43,594 nt of DNA from Pirellulales bacterium (GTDB lineage: Bacteria; Planctomycetota; Planctomycetia; Pirellulales; JAEUIK01), in the NCBI GenBank assembly GCA_019745975.1, contig JAIESQ010000185.1, forward strand, positions 1-43,594, given 5' to 3'. The position numbers and the translations under genes were made by a program. Positions 1 through 7,769 of this stretch are shown one piece after another. Below the pieces are notes generated by a model, which did no database searches, was not told the origin of the DNA, and worked only from the letters and a program-made list of their open reading frames with translations. Each line of letters begins with the position of its first letter. Positions within the stretch are counted from its first letter, which is position 1.

Positions 1-70
1 AGTTGTCTTTCATTAACAACTTCAACCCCGCAGGAGGCCTTCTTGTTTCACATGCCATGAATAATCCGGG
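1..70. other. 3' flank of the first hydrolase gene, possible repeat edge
   Basis: No gene is visible here. On the minus strand the hydrolase stop codon TAG runs directly into CCCGGATTATTCATG and a further 50 bp. I recall similar sequence as a dispersed element in planctomycete genomes, but only one copy is in this window, so the repeat nature cannot be shown. Confidence 0.25.
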
Positions 71-1249
71 CTAGCGCGAGGGCACGGCCACGGGCCCGCC
101 GAGCCAGCGATCGAACCAGGCATAGGCCCGACGGCGCTCTGCCGGCGGGAAGTCGTGCTTGCAGTCGGGATAGCTCACGGCGAGCCGGTCGGCGGCGCCA
201 AATAGCTCGTAGACTGGCCGGGCGGCCACCTGGCACTCGCGCACTCCTTCGACGGCGAAATTCAAGTCGTGTAGTGGCGCGATCGTTAAGCAGGGCCGAG
301 GAGCCAGCGCGGCGAGCACTTCGGTGAAGTCGAACGGCATCTTCGCCGGATTGAGCTCGTACACATCATGAATGCGCGGCATGTACCCTTTGTGGCTCCA
401 GCCGGCCAGACGCCCGTCGTAGTAGCGCGGGAAGCTGCAGTATCCGCAGCTCGACACAACCGCGCGGATGCGTTCGTCGAAAACGGCGACGAACAGGCTG
501 TTGTGGCCGCCCAGCGAGTGGCCGATGACGCCGATTCGCTGGGGGTCGACCTCGTCGAGCGAGGTTAAGAGGTCGATCGCGCGGATGTGGTTCCAGATGC
601 CCTTCATCGTGGCGCTCGTGTAGCCATGCGCGTAGGGATCGAATTGGTATTCGCCGAAGTTCGGATAGTCGACGGCCAGGGTGACGTAGCCGCGCTGGGC
701 GAGTTCCAGGGCGTACTTCTTGTTGGGGTTGTCGCCTAGGCCGGCGGGCTCGCCCTTGCCCAGCGGGTGAGTCTGATGGAGACACAAGACGGCCGGGCGG
801 CGGCGCGCTTCACCCTTGGGGAGAAGCAAATAGGCCGGGACGCGGTCACCCGCCTCGGGGGCGAAGGAGAGTTTCCGCCGCGTGTGGCCGTCGCCGGCGA
901 TCTCCTCGACGACCTGCACATCGAGCGGGCAGCGGCGCTCGGCCCCAGGGAGCGGGCCCATCACCTGTTGCATGTTGGCGAGAATGTGGTTGCGGCGCTT
1001 CGCCCATTCTTGCTTCGTGCGAACCGGCTGCTCGCGCGCCTGGGCGTCGAGCACCACGAGCAGCCGAGTTTTATCGGCATAGAACGGCGGCGGGGCATCG
1101 TTTGCCGGCGGCGGCTCTGCGGAAAACGCGATGCGCGATCTGCCCGCGGCCACCAGCGCCGAAACACATCCTGCTATGCCAAGAACGACCAATAAGCGCC
1201 AGATCAAGGCGCGATGACCAGGTGCGAAAGCTCGGTTGCCAGGCGACAT
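71..1249 (-). CDS. Secreted alpha/beta hydrolase (dienelactone hydrolase / acetylxylan esterase type)
   Basis: About 392 aa. The N-terminus has a basic stretch followed by a hydrophobic run (about residues 13-35), which reads as a signal peptide, so the enzyme probably acts in the periplasm or outside the cell. A nucleophile elbow GHSLGG, a later Asp region (APLHDLN) and a C-terminal His (CKHDFPP) fit the Ser-Asp-His triad of alpha/beta hydrolases. The start at 1249 is chosen because GGGAG lies 6 nt upstream; a start two codons earlier (1255) is also possible. The frame stays open further upstream, but only by reading through repeat copy A, so that extension is rejected. The substrate is unknown; carbohydrate esters or lactones are typical for the family. 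It faces the same way as the HdeD gene, with the repeat between them. Confidence 0.85.
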   Translation of the reverse strand: MSPGNRAFAPGHRALIWRLLVVLGIAGCVSALVAAGRSRIAFSAEPPPANDAPPPFYADKTRLLVVLDAQAREQPVRTKQEWAKRRNHILANMQQVMGPLPGAERRCPLDVQVVEEIAGDGHTRRKLSFAPEAGDRVPAYLLLPKGEARRRPAVLCLHQTHPLGKGEPAGLGDNPNKKYALELAQRGYVTLAVDYPNFGEYQFDPYAHGYTSATMKGIWNHIRAIDLLTSLDEVDPQRIGVIGHSLGGHNSLFVAVFDERIRAVVSSCGYCSFPRYYDGRLAGWSHKGYMPRIHDVYELNPAKMPFDFTEVLAALAPRPCLTIAPLHDLNFAVEGVRECQVAARPVYELFGAADRLAVSYPDCKHDFPPAERRRAYAWFDRWLGGPVAVPSR

Positions 1250-1324
1250 GACCATCTCCCGCGAGGGATCAATATCTTCGCGAGCATAAGGTCGACAATG
1301 GCCGCCGGGCAACCAAGAGGCTGT

Positions 1325-1457
1325 AGAAGCAGTTTCAAAACCCGGTTTGGGTGCCACTGCTGGCTTGCCCGGCAGTGTAAAGTTCGACACAGCACTGCTA
1401 GACGAGCTAGCAGTGGCACCCGACGTCGGTTCATCGCCGGTTTTGAAACTGCCTCTA
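1325..1457. repeat. Family 1 MITE-like repeat, copy A (complete)
   Basis: A 133-bp element bounded by TA on both sides, with terminal inverted repeats GAAGCAGTTTCAAAACC and its near complement. Inside are two hairpins with CACTGCTGG-type and CACTGCTAG/CTAGCAGTG arms. GGGTGCCACTGCT and AGCAGTGGCACCC can also pair as one long stem. The right-hand terminal TA forms part of the TAG stop codon of the HdeD gene (1455-1457). No transposase is encoded. TA flanks with inverted termini resemble IS630/Tc1-type MITEs. Confidence 0.8.
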
Positions 1458-2036
1458 GCCACGCGCGGGGAGGCCGCGCAAGCCAAACGCCAGCATCACC
1501 CAGACCCAGCCGTGCACGATCAGATCGACGCCGATCAGGGTGCCGATCACCCACAGGCTCGAGCCGGGCCATTCGCCGAGGACCAACAAGCCGAGCAGCG
1601 CGGTAACGGCGCCATTCAAGAGCAGCCAGCCGAAGTGATGCACGCGGAGCGCCAGCGCCGCGATCATGCGGAACAAGCCGCCGACCAGGAAGAAGGAGCC
1701 GACCAACAGGGTGAGCGCTTCGCCGGCGACGATCGGGCGCGCGATCAGCATTGCGCCCACAACGAGGTGCAGGATCGCCGCCAACACCGACAGCAGGAAA
1801 CCGCTCCAGTTGCCTGCCCAGAACGCGGCCACGAGCTGAGCCCCACCGGCCATCACCAGCAGCACGCCGATAAACGCCACGGCCATCACGGTCGCCAACA
1901 CCGAGTAGGAGATGGCGATAGTGCCGGCGACGATCAGCAAAATCCCCAAAAGGAGGAACCACCACCACTGGGCGCGCAGGGCTTCGAGCTCATGGCGAAT
2001 CGCTTCGACCGGCCCGGTACGAAAATCGTTGGACAT
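1455..2036 (-). CDS. HdeD-like (DUF308) membrane protein
   Basis: A 193-aa protein made mostly of hydrophobic helices, about six membrane segments from residue 24 to the C-terminus, preceded by a short polar N-terminus with a WWWF entry to the first helix. Repeated two-helix units with Gly-rich turns fit the HdeD/DUF308 family, whose E. coli member is linked to acid resistance; function here is inferred only. AGGAGAGAG lies just upstream of the ATG at 2036 as a strong ribosome binding site. The stop codon TAG is formed at the edge of repeat copy A, so the insertion may have changed the original C-terminus. Confidence 0.85.
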   Translation of the reverse strand: MSNDFRTGPVEAIRHELEALRAQWWWFLLLGILLIVAGTIAISYSVLATVMAVAFIGVLLVMAGGAQLVAAFWAGNWSGFLLSVLAAILHLVVGAMLIARPIVAGEALTLLVGSFFLVGGLFRMIAALALRVHHFGWLLLNGAVTALLGLLVLGEWPGSSLWVIGTLIGVDLIVHGWVWVMLAFGLRGLPARG

Positions 2037-2206
2037 GGCGCTCTCTCCTGCGGCGTCGATCGCCGCGAAAGCAAGTTCGATGACACTCCATCAAACAAGT
2101 AGGTGGCCGCCGATGGGCTGTCAAATCGTCTCGGACGGACTAACCGAGTAGGTGCCCTGCATGCGGGACAACCGCTACGACCCGCGACTCTCGAACTGAG
2201 ATGAGT

Positions 2207-3670
2207 TTACCGCCGCCGGCGTTTGCGGCCTGGCATGGAGCCAAAGATCCCGCGCACAATCTGGCGGCCGATCTGGGTTCCCAGCGAGCGCGCGGTGCTG
2301 GTGAGCATGGCTTCCAACGGCGATTGGCGCCGCGAACGGCCCTTGGGTGGCGTAGATGCATCGTCGTCGTTGGCGTCCGTCGCGCGGACTTCGTCGTCGG
2401 CGCGCGCTTTCAACAGTTCGTAGGCCGACTCGCGGTCGATCGTGCGGGCGTAGCGCGCGGCCAGTGGCGAGGCGTCGATCCGGGCGCGGCGCTCGGCCGG
2501 CGTGATCGTGCCCAAGCGGCTGGCTGGCGGCACGATCTTCGCGCGGTCGACAGGCATCGGCACACCCTGCTCATCGAGCAGCGACACGAGGGCTTCACCC
2601 ACGGCCAGCTCGCTAATCGCTTGCTCGACGTCGAAAGTGCCGTCGCTGCGAAAGGTTTCGGCGGCCGCGCGCAGGCGTTTCTGATCCTTGGGGGTGAAGG
2701 CCCGCAGCGCGTGCTGCACGCGATTGCCGAGTTGCCCCAGCACGTCGTCGGGGACATCGAGCGGATTCTGCGTGACGAAATAGACGCCGACCCCTTTCGA
2801 GCGAATCAGGCGCACCACTTGTTCGATTTTGTCGAGCACCACCTTGGGGGCTTCGTCGAACAAGAGATGCGCTTCATCGAAAAAGAAGACGAGTTTGGGC
2901 TGCTCGGGGTCGCCGACTTCGGGGAGCTGCTCGAAGAGCTCGGCCAGCAGCCACAAGAGAAACGTCGCGTAGAGCTTCGGGGTCGTCATCAGGCGATCAG
3001 CCGCCAGAATGTTGACGACGCCGTGCCCGGCCGAGTCGACGCGGAGAAAGTCGTCGATGTCGAGGGCCGGTTCGCCCAGGAAGATGGCGAGCCCTTGCTC
3101 TTCGAGCGCCAGCAAGGCACGTTGGATCGCGGCGATGCTGGCCCCCGAGACATTTCCGTAGGTGGTCGAGTATTCGCGAGCGTTTTCGCCGACGTGTTTG
3201 AGCACGGCTTGCAGGTCCTTGAGATCCAGGAGCAGCAGCCCTCCCTGGTCGGCGGCTTTGAAGGCCACGTTCAAGACGCCGGTTTGGGTCTCATTCAGAT
3301 TCAAGAGGCGCGCTAGCAGCAGCGGCCCGATCTCGGAGACCGTCGCGCGTACCGGGTGTCCCTGCTGGCCGAAGAGATCCCAGTATTCGACCGGCACCGC
3401 GCGCGGGGCGTAGTCGGCGACTCCCAGCTCGGTGGCACGCTGGTTGAACTTTTCGTTCGGCTCACCCGACAGCGACAGGCCGGCCAGGTCTCCTTTTACG
3501 TCGGCGAGAAAGACCGGCACGCCGAGCCGGCTAAAGCCTTCGGCCAGCACGCGCAAGGTGATGGTTTTGCCGGTTCCCGTGGCGCCGGCCACCAGGCCGT
3601 GGCGATTAGCCATGCGGGCCAAGAGCTGGCAGGTGCTGGCACCCTTGCCTACGACGATCGACGGCGACAT
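2207..3670 (-). CDS. HerA-like helicase/ATPase, DUF853 (YjgR-type)
   Basis: A 487-aa cytoplasmic P-loop ATPase. Walker A is GATGTGKT (residues 29-36) and Walker B is FFFDEAH (around residue 270), followed by an arginine-containing segment and a VTQNP sensor-like motif. This order and the length match the DUF853/YjgR group of HerA-FtsK superfamily proteins, whose exact role is unsettled although DNA translocation is suspected. The C-terminus ends in a strongly basic tail (RKRRRR) that could contact nucleic acid. It starts at 3670, divergent from the DUF1559 gene, with only about 106 bp shared between the two starts. No NurA nuclease or Mre11/Rad50 partner is adjacent. Confidence 0.9.
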   Translation of the reverse strand: MSPSIVVGKGASTCQLLARMANRHGLVAGATGTGKTITLRVLAEGFSRLGVPVFLADVKGDLAGLSLSGEPNEKFNQRATELGVADYAPRAVPVEYWDLFGQQGHPVRATVSEIGPLLLARLLNLNETQTGVLNVAFKAADQGGLLLLDLKDLQAVLKHVGENAREYSTTYGNVSGASIAAIQRALLALEEQGLAIFLGEPALDIDDFLRVDSAGHGVVNILAADRLMTTPKLYATFLLWLLAELFEQLPEVGDPEQPKLVFFFDEAHLLFDEAPKVVLDKIEQVVRLIRSKGVGVYFVTQNPLDVPDDVLGQLGNRVQHALRAFTPKDQKRLRAAAETFRSDGTFDVEQAISELAVGEALVSLLDEQGVPMPVDRAKIVPPASRLGTITPAERRARIDASPLAARYARTIDRESAYELLKARADDEVRATDANDDDASTPPKGRSRRQSPLEAMLTSTARSLGTQIGRQIVRGIFGSMPGRKRRRR

Positions 3671-3712
3671 GGTACGAGGTTCCGAGAGTTTTAGGCTTCC
3701 AAAAACTTTTAT

Positions 3713-3740
3713 TTGACCAACCGAAAACGTCTAGTATAAT
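3713..3740 (+). promoter_or_regulatory. Sigma70-type promoter of the DUF1559 gene
   Basis: TTGACC (3713-3718), a 16-bp spacer, then a perfect TATAAT (3735-3740). The predicted transcript starts about 30 nt before the ATG at 3777 and carries AAAGG six bases before it. The region is AT-rich compared with its surroundings. Confidence 0.75.
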
Positions 3741-3776
3741 ACCGCCGTCTCAACCGGAAACCTTGAAAGGCAAAGT

Positions 3777-4763
3777 ATGTTGCGGCGGCGGGCGTTTACG
3801 TTAGTCGAACTGCTGGTGGTGATCGCCATTATTGGCGTCTTAATCAGTCTCCTTCTGCCGGCCGTCCAAGCTGCGCGGGAGGCCGCGCGACGGGCGCAAT
3901 GCACGAACAATCTCAAGCAAATTGGCCTGGCAGTGGCCAATTACGAGGTTTCGCTAGGCTGCTACCCTTCCGGTTATATCAGCTCGAAAAACAGCGCGGC
4001 GGCTGATCCTGAAACGGGCGACGCGCCGCCGGGCTGGGGCTGGCTGGCGCTACTCCTGCCGCAGATCGAACAGTCGAGTCTGTACGCCACGCTCAAGATG
4101 AATCTTCCTTGCTGGGATCCGGCCAACAAGGTCGCAGTGCAGACTGTGATTCCCACCTTTCTCTGCCCTTCCGCTGGGAACCAGGATCCGCTCGTTGGCG
4201 TCACGGACATTGATCAGAAGATCCTCAACGACGCCGTGTTCGCGCGCGCCAACTACGTTCATAATGTCGGCTGGAATGATATTTGGACTGCGCCGCCGAA
4301 CACAAACTACGAGATGCCGGGTAGAGGGTGCAATGGCGTGATGTACCGCAACAGTCGAGTGCGTCCACGCGATATCACCGACGGCCTGTCAAATACGGTC
4401 TTTGGTGGTGAGCGGACTGGCTATTTGGCGGACGCCGTCTGGGCGGGTGTCGTACCCGGCGCAAAACACTTCTCGTATAACGAATTCGCCAGTTCTGGCA
4501 CCGGCGGAGCCGGCATCAACTACGACAATGCAGGCAGCTACGTCGGCGCCAACAGTGGGCCGTCCCTCTACGAATCGCCGCAGTTGATCCATCCGCCGAA
4601 CTGGCCTGGTGGCCACACCGACCAGATGCATAGCGATCATCCGAACGGCGCGATGGTCCTGTTTGGCGACGGGTCCGTCCGCTTCATCCCGGAGAGCATC
4701 CAGCTCTCGGTCTTCCAGGCCCTCTCAAGCCGCAATGGCCGCGAAGCCCTGGCGGAGTTCTAA
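3777..4763 (+). CDS. DUF1559 domain protein with prepilin-type N-terminus
   Basis: A 328-aa protein. It begins with a short basic leader and the class III signal AFTLVELLVVIAIIGVL, then a hydrophobic helix, then AAREAARR as is usual for the planctomycete DUF1559 family. The C-terminal part carries the family's FGDGSVRFI motif. Proteins of this kind resemble type IV pilins or pseudopilins (type II secretion) and are heavily expanded in planctomycetes; their role is not established. The residue before the cleavage site is Ala6 rather than the usual Gly, while Glu at +5 is kept. The promoter is at 3713-3740. The stop codon overlaps the next gene's ATG by one base (TAATG), indicating translational coupling. 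Confidence 0.95.
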   Translation: MLRRRAFTLVELLVVIAIIGVLISLLLPAVQAAREAARRAQCTNNLKQIGLAVANYEVSLGCYPSGYISSKNSAAADPETGDAPPGWGWLALLLPQIEQSSLYATLKMNLPCWDPANKVAVQTVIPTFLCPSAGNQDPLVGVTDIDQKILNDAVFARANYVHNVGWNDIWTAPPNTNYEMPGRGCNGVMYRNSRVRPRDITDGLSNTVFGGERTGYLADAVWAGVVPGAKHFSYNEFASSGTGGAGINYDNAGSYVGANSGPSLYESPQLIHPPNWPGGHTDQMHSDHPNGAMVLFGDGSVRFIPESIQLSVFQALSSRNGREALAEF

Positions 4764-5092
4764 TGTACCCACAAGCGAGTTCGCCAACGAAACGTCTCGT
4801 GCCCGCGATGATATGTCTTCTGGTCGCGCTTCCGGGTTGCGGCAAACCTTCGGAAACCGCGCGTGATAACCGGCGGCTGTACGATGCGATTCTGACGGCT
4901 GTAACGCTCAAGAATCCGACCGAACTTGCCAAGGACGAAAAGCTGCTCGAAGCGCGTCACGCTGACGGATCGTTGAGCGACTCGGCGTATCAAGCCGTCA
5001 CTGCCGCGATTGCCAAGGCCCGCGGCGGATTGTGGACCGAGGCTGAGAAGGATTTGTACAAGTTTCGTGACGAGAATCCGTTTCCGCGTTGA
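4763..5092 (+). CDS. Small lipoprotein coupled to the DUF1559 gene
   Basis: A 109-aa protein whose start codon shares a base with the upstream stop. The N-terminus (basic, then AMICLLVALPGC) has a lipobox ending at Cys26, so it should be a lipoprotein. The mature part is polar and predicted helical, with no catalytic motif I recognise. Small lipoproteins directly after DUF1559 genes are a recurrent arrangement in planctomycetes, which suggests they work with the pilin-like protein; the actual role is unknown. Confidence 0.8.
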   Translation: MYPQASSPTKRLVPAMICLLVALPGCGKPSETARDNRRLYDAILTAVTLKNPTELAKDEKLLEARHADGSLSDSAYQAVTAAIAKARGGLWTEAEKDLYKFRDENPFPR

Positions 5093-5416
5093 ATGCCGGC
5101 ATCGAAACACCTGCATAGCTAACGTGCGCGTGAGACAAACTAAATCAACAGCTAGCCAAATGCCGATAAAGTAGATTCAATGGGAGTGCATGCGACTCAC
5201 TCCGTGCGTAGCGCGCCAAAATGCTTCCCAACACCAGCACCGCGCGAAGCAGAACATTGCTTCGGGCTGACGATGTAAGCTTCAATGCGGTAGCGTTTTA
5301 GGAAAAAAAGACAGGCCCGGCCTGCGCCTACTCTGTGTTTGATTCTCAGTGAACGCGCAAAGAAGACCTTGATCGGTTGGTCGATCGCCGCAATGATACT
5401 GTGAGAAGGTCACCGT
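5093..5416. other. Intergenic region before the metal efflux operon
   Basis: 324 bp without a supported gene. The only structure I see is a small inverted repeat GGAGTG/CACTCC (5183-5203) with a 9-base loop and no T-run, so it is not a convincing terminator. A TTGATC...TGATAC pair near 5370-5400 has a 19-bp spacer and is too weak to call a promoter. Confidence 0.4.
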
Positions 5417-5815
5417 ATGCATGCGGTAATTTCCAGCTTGATCGCGGCCTTGCTGCTGTGGTACGCCCTTTTGGGGTGTTGCCGGCACCACGCGCACAAT
5501 CCGACGGTCTCGACCGTCGGTGCAGCCGCGGACCGCGACTGTTGCCACGACCACCAAGGTTGCGGCGACCATCACACGCCGGCAAATCCCTGTCCCGGTA
5601 AGTCCGACTGCCAGGGCGTCTGCACGTATTTGCCCACGCAAAAGACCCAAGTCGAGCTTCCGCTCCTTCCAGCCCCTTGGGCTGTGGTCTCTCGGCCAGG
5701 CGCGCTGGCCGACGGCAATATCGCAGCTTCGCCCGCGTGGCTCGACGCGCTGTTCTGTACTGCGGCGCCGCCACACGTGCGGCTCCATCTTGCGCAGCTA
5801 GTTCTCGTCATTTGA
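5417..5815 (+). CDS. Cys/His-rich lipoprotein at the head of the metal RND operon
   Basis: A 132-aa protein that I do not recognise as a named family. The N-terminus is hydrophobic and ends in ALLGC (Cys21), a probable lipobox. The next 50 residues are dense in metal ligands: HHAH at 24-27, CCHDHQGCGDHH at 42-53, and Cys59, Cys65 and Cys69. The C-terminal half is hydrophobic and Pro-rich without ligands. AGAAGG sits about 7 nt upstream of the ATG. It precedes the adaptor gene by 153 bp on the same strand, so a role in sensing or binding periplasmic metal for the pump is a reasonable inference. It may occupy the place that an outer-membrane factor would take in a cus/czc operon. Confidence 0.65.
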   Translation: MHAVISSLIAALLLWYALLGCCRHHAHNPTVSTVGAAADRDCCHDHQGCGDHHTPANPCPGKSDCQGVCTYLPTQKTQVELPLLPAPWAVVSRPGALADGNIAASPAWLDALFCTAAPPHVRLHLAQLVLVI

Positions 5816-5968
5816 GCTTGCGCTCTTTTTGCGCGCGCTACGTCTACGCTCAGTCGTTGCGCGCGTGGCTCGCATCGTCATTGCGAGCCGCTGGCACCGG
5901 TTTACTCGGTTTCCGCGCTTTGTCGTTGAACCACGTCTGACCTGGATTCCGTTCACGGGATACGACTC

Positions 5969-7624
5969 ATGTCCGCAGCCACGCACGCTCACGATGCGAT
6001 GAAGTTAACTACCTCGGCGGATGGCGCTGTTGAGAGGCCGACGCCGCAGCAAAGCACTCGCCAGCGATTCGTGGCAGTTCTGCCTACCTTGGCGGTGATC
6101 TGCACGCTGGCTGGTTTGGGTGTGTGGGGGCATTTCACACATTGGAGCCTCCCCAAATTCTCGGCCTTGTTTGGAGGCTCGGCTCCTGACGCGACCGAAT
6201 GGTGCAAGGCGCACAACGTGCCGGAAGCCGAGTGCATCGAGTGCAATCCGCAGCTCGTGAAGCGCGGCCCCGACTACGGCTGGTGCAAGGTGCACGGTGT
6301 CGCGCAATGCCCGTTTGAACATCCCGAAGTCGCCGAGTTGGCCAGCGCGCCGGTTGTTTCGTCCGATACGCTGGCGCGGGCCGAACAGGCTTTAGCGCTG
6401 CGGCCGCGCCCCGAGAACGATCGCCGCTGCACGCTGCACACGCACCGCATTCAATTCGCGTCGAACGAAGCGCTGGAGAAGGCGGGCGTGGATATCAACG
6501 TCGTGCGCCAGCGGGCGCTGGTCGAAGCCGTGGTGGCCAATGGCGAAGTCGTCTACGACGAAACGCGCATGGCCCATCTCTCGACGCGCGTGCCGGGGAC
6601 GGTGTGGCGCGTCGACCGGCAGGTCGGCGATCGCGTCAAAGCGGGGGACGTTTTGGCGTTGATCGACGCCGCCGAGGTGGGGCGGCTCAAGAGCGAGTTC
6701 TTGCAGGCCATCGCGCAATATCGGCTCCGGCAGACGAACTACGAACGGCTGGCACCGCTGGCCGCCGATGGTTCGATTCCCGGACGCCAGGCGCGAGAAG
6801 CCAACTCGGCATTCCAGGAAGGGCAGATTCGCCTGTTGGGAGCACAGCAGGCCCTGGTGAATCTCGGGCTGGCGGTCGAGTACCACGAGCTCGCCGAACT
6901 GCCCACGGACGAAATCGCGCGGCGCATCCAGTTTCTGGGCTTGCCCGACTCGATGTCGAGCGAGTTTGCCACCCACTCGACGACGTCGAACTTGCTGCTG
7001 CCGATTGTCGCTCCGCTGGATGGCGTGGTGGTGCAACGCGAACCAGTTCCGGGCGAAGTCGTGGCGACAACCACCGTGCTGTTTACAGTCGCCGACATCG
7101 ACCGGCTCTGGCTGATCCTCAATGTCCGGCAGGAAGACGCCGCGTACGTCAAATTGGGACAAGCGGTGAAATTCCAGCCAGATGATCGGGAGAATGCCGC
7201 CGCGCTCGAGGGGAACGTGGCTTGGATCAGCACCGCGGCCGACGATGAAACGCGCACCGTGAAAGTCCGCGTCGATCTGCCCAACCCGGGTTTGTCGATG
7301 CGGGTGAATACGTTTGGCACGGGTCGGATCATCTTGCGCAATGAGCCAGCGGCGATCGTCGTGCCCAGCGAAGCGGTGCACCGCGACGGCGCTTGTTCGA
7401 TTGTCTTCGTGCGCGACCGCAACTACTTGCAGCCGCAGTCGCCCAAGTTCTTCCATGTCCGCACGGTGCGGGTGGGGGTGCAGGATGGCGGCGACACCGA
7501 GATCATTGCCGGGCTGCTCCCCGGTGAAGTCATCGCCAGCAAGAACAGCGTGGTGCTCGAAGCGCAGCTTCTCAAGAGCAAACTCGGCGCCGGCTGCGGT
7601 TGTTGCGCGCCAGGTCACGAGTAG
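5969..7624 (+). CDS. Heavy-metal RND efflux periplasmic adaptor (CusB/CzcB-like)
   Basis: A 551-aa membrane fusion protein linking an inner-membrane RND pump to the outer membrane. Residues about 35-55 form a membrane anchor. Residues 78-118 carry two Cys/His modules: W78-C79-x2-H82-x6-C89-x2-C92, and W105-C106-x2-H109-x4-C114-x3-H118. The adaptor core follows: a barrel-sandwich half (VPGTVWRVDRQVGDRVKAGD), a helical hairpin, then the second half (APLDGVVVQREPVPGEVV), the beta-barrel and a membrane-proximal domain. The extreme C-terminus adds C543, C545 and C546. The Cys modules are extra to the standard adaptor fold and recur in the lipoprotein at 10934. The TAG stop coincides with the edge of repeat copy D. 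The permease gene starts 145 bp downstream. Confidence 0.92.
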   Translation: MSAATHAHDAMKLTTSADGAVERPTPQQSTRQRFVAVLPTLAVICTLAGLGVWGHFTHWSLPKFSALFGGSAPDATEWCKAHNVPEAECIECNPQLVKRGPDYGWCKVHGVAQCPFEHPEVAELASAPVVSSDTLARAEQALALRPRPENDRRCTLHTHRIQFASNEALEKAGVDINVVRQRALVEAVVANGEVVYDETRMAHLSTRVPGTVWRVDRQVGDRVKAGDVLALIDAAEVGRLKSEFLQAIAQYRLRQTNYERLAPLAADGSIPGRQAREANSAFQEGQIRLLGAQQALVNLGLAVEYHELAELPTDEIARRIQFLGLPDSMSSEFATHSTTSNLLLPIVAPLDGVVVQREPVPGEVVATTTVLFTVADIDRLWLILNVRQEDAAYVKLGQAVKFQPDDRENAAALEGNVAWISTAADDETRTVKVRVDLPNPGLSMRVNTFGTGRIILRNEPAAIVVPSEAVHRDGACSIVFVRDRNYLQPQSPKFFHVRTVRVGVQDGGDTEIIAGLLPGEVIASKNSVVLEAQLLKSKLGAGCGCCAPGHE

Positions 7625-7755
7625 TCGTCTCAAAACCAGCAGGGAACCGACGTCGAGTACCAAGGCGCGAAGCGTCTAGCAGTGTTGTGTTGAATCTTGC
7701 ACTGCTGGGCAAGCCAGCAGTGGCACCCAGAATGGGTTTCGCCGCCACAACTGAA
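7622..7755. repeat. Family 1 MITE-like repeat, copy D (degenerate)
   Basis: Begins with the TAG stop codon of the adaptor gene, followed by a decayed terminus (TCAAAACC retained). It keeps the GTCTAGCAGTG arm and the CACTGCTGGGCAAGCCAGCAGTG hairpin (about 7709-7731), and has a decayed right end. It fills the adaptor-permease gap, so the hairpin would lie inside a polycistronic mRNA. Confidence 0.7.
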
Positions 7756-7769
7756 GCCAATCGCCGCCG

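Noticed and set aside
1258-1486. N-terminal extension of the first hydrolase through repeat copy A
   Set aside because: It would be translated repeat DNA ahead of a good signal peptide that has its own ribosome binding site.
5183-5203. Inverted repeat GGAGTG/CACTCC as a terminator after the DUF1559 unit
   Set aside because: Short stem, nine-base loop and no T-run.
6392-7663. A 423-codon antisense frame over the adaptor gene
   Set aside because: Same GC-driven shadow effect; the plus-strand gene has clear adaptor motifs.
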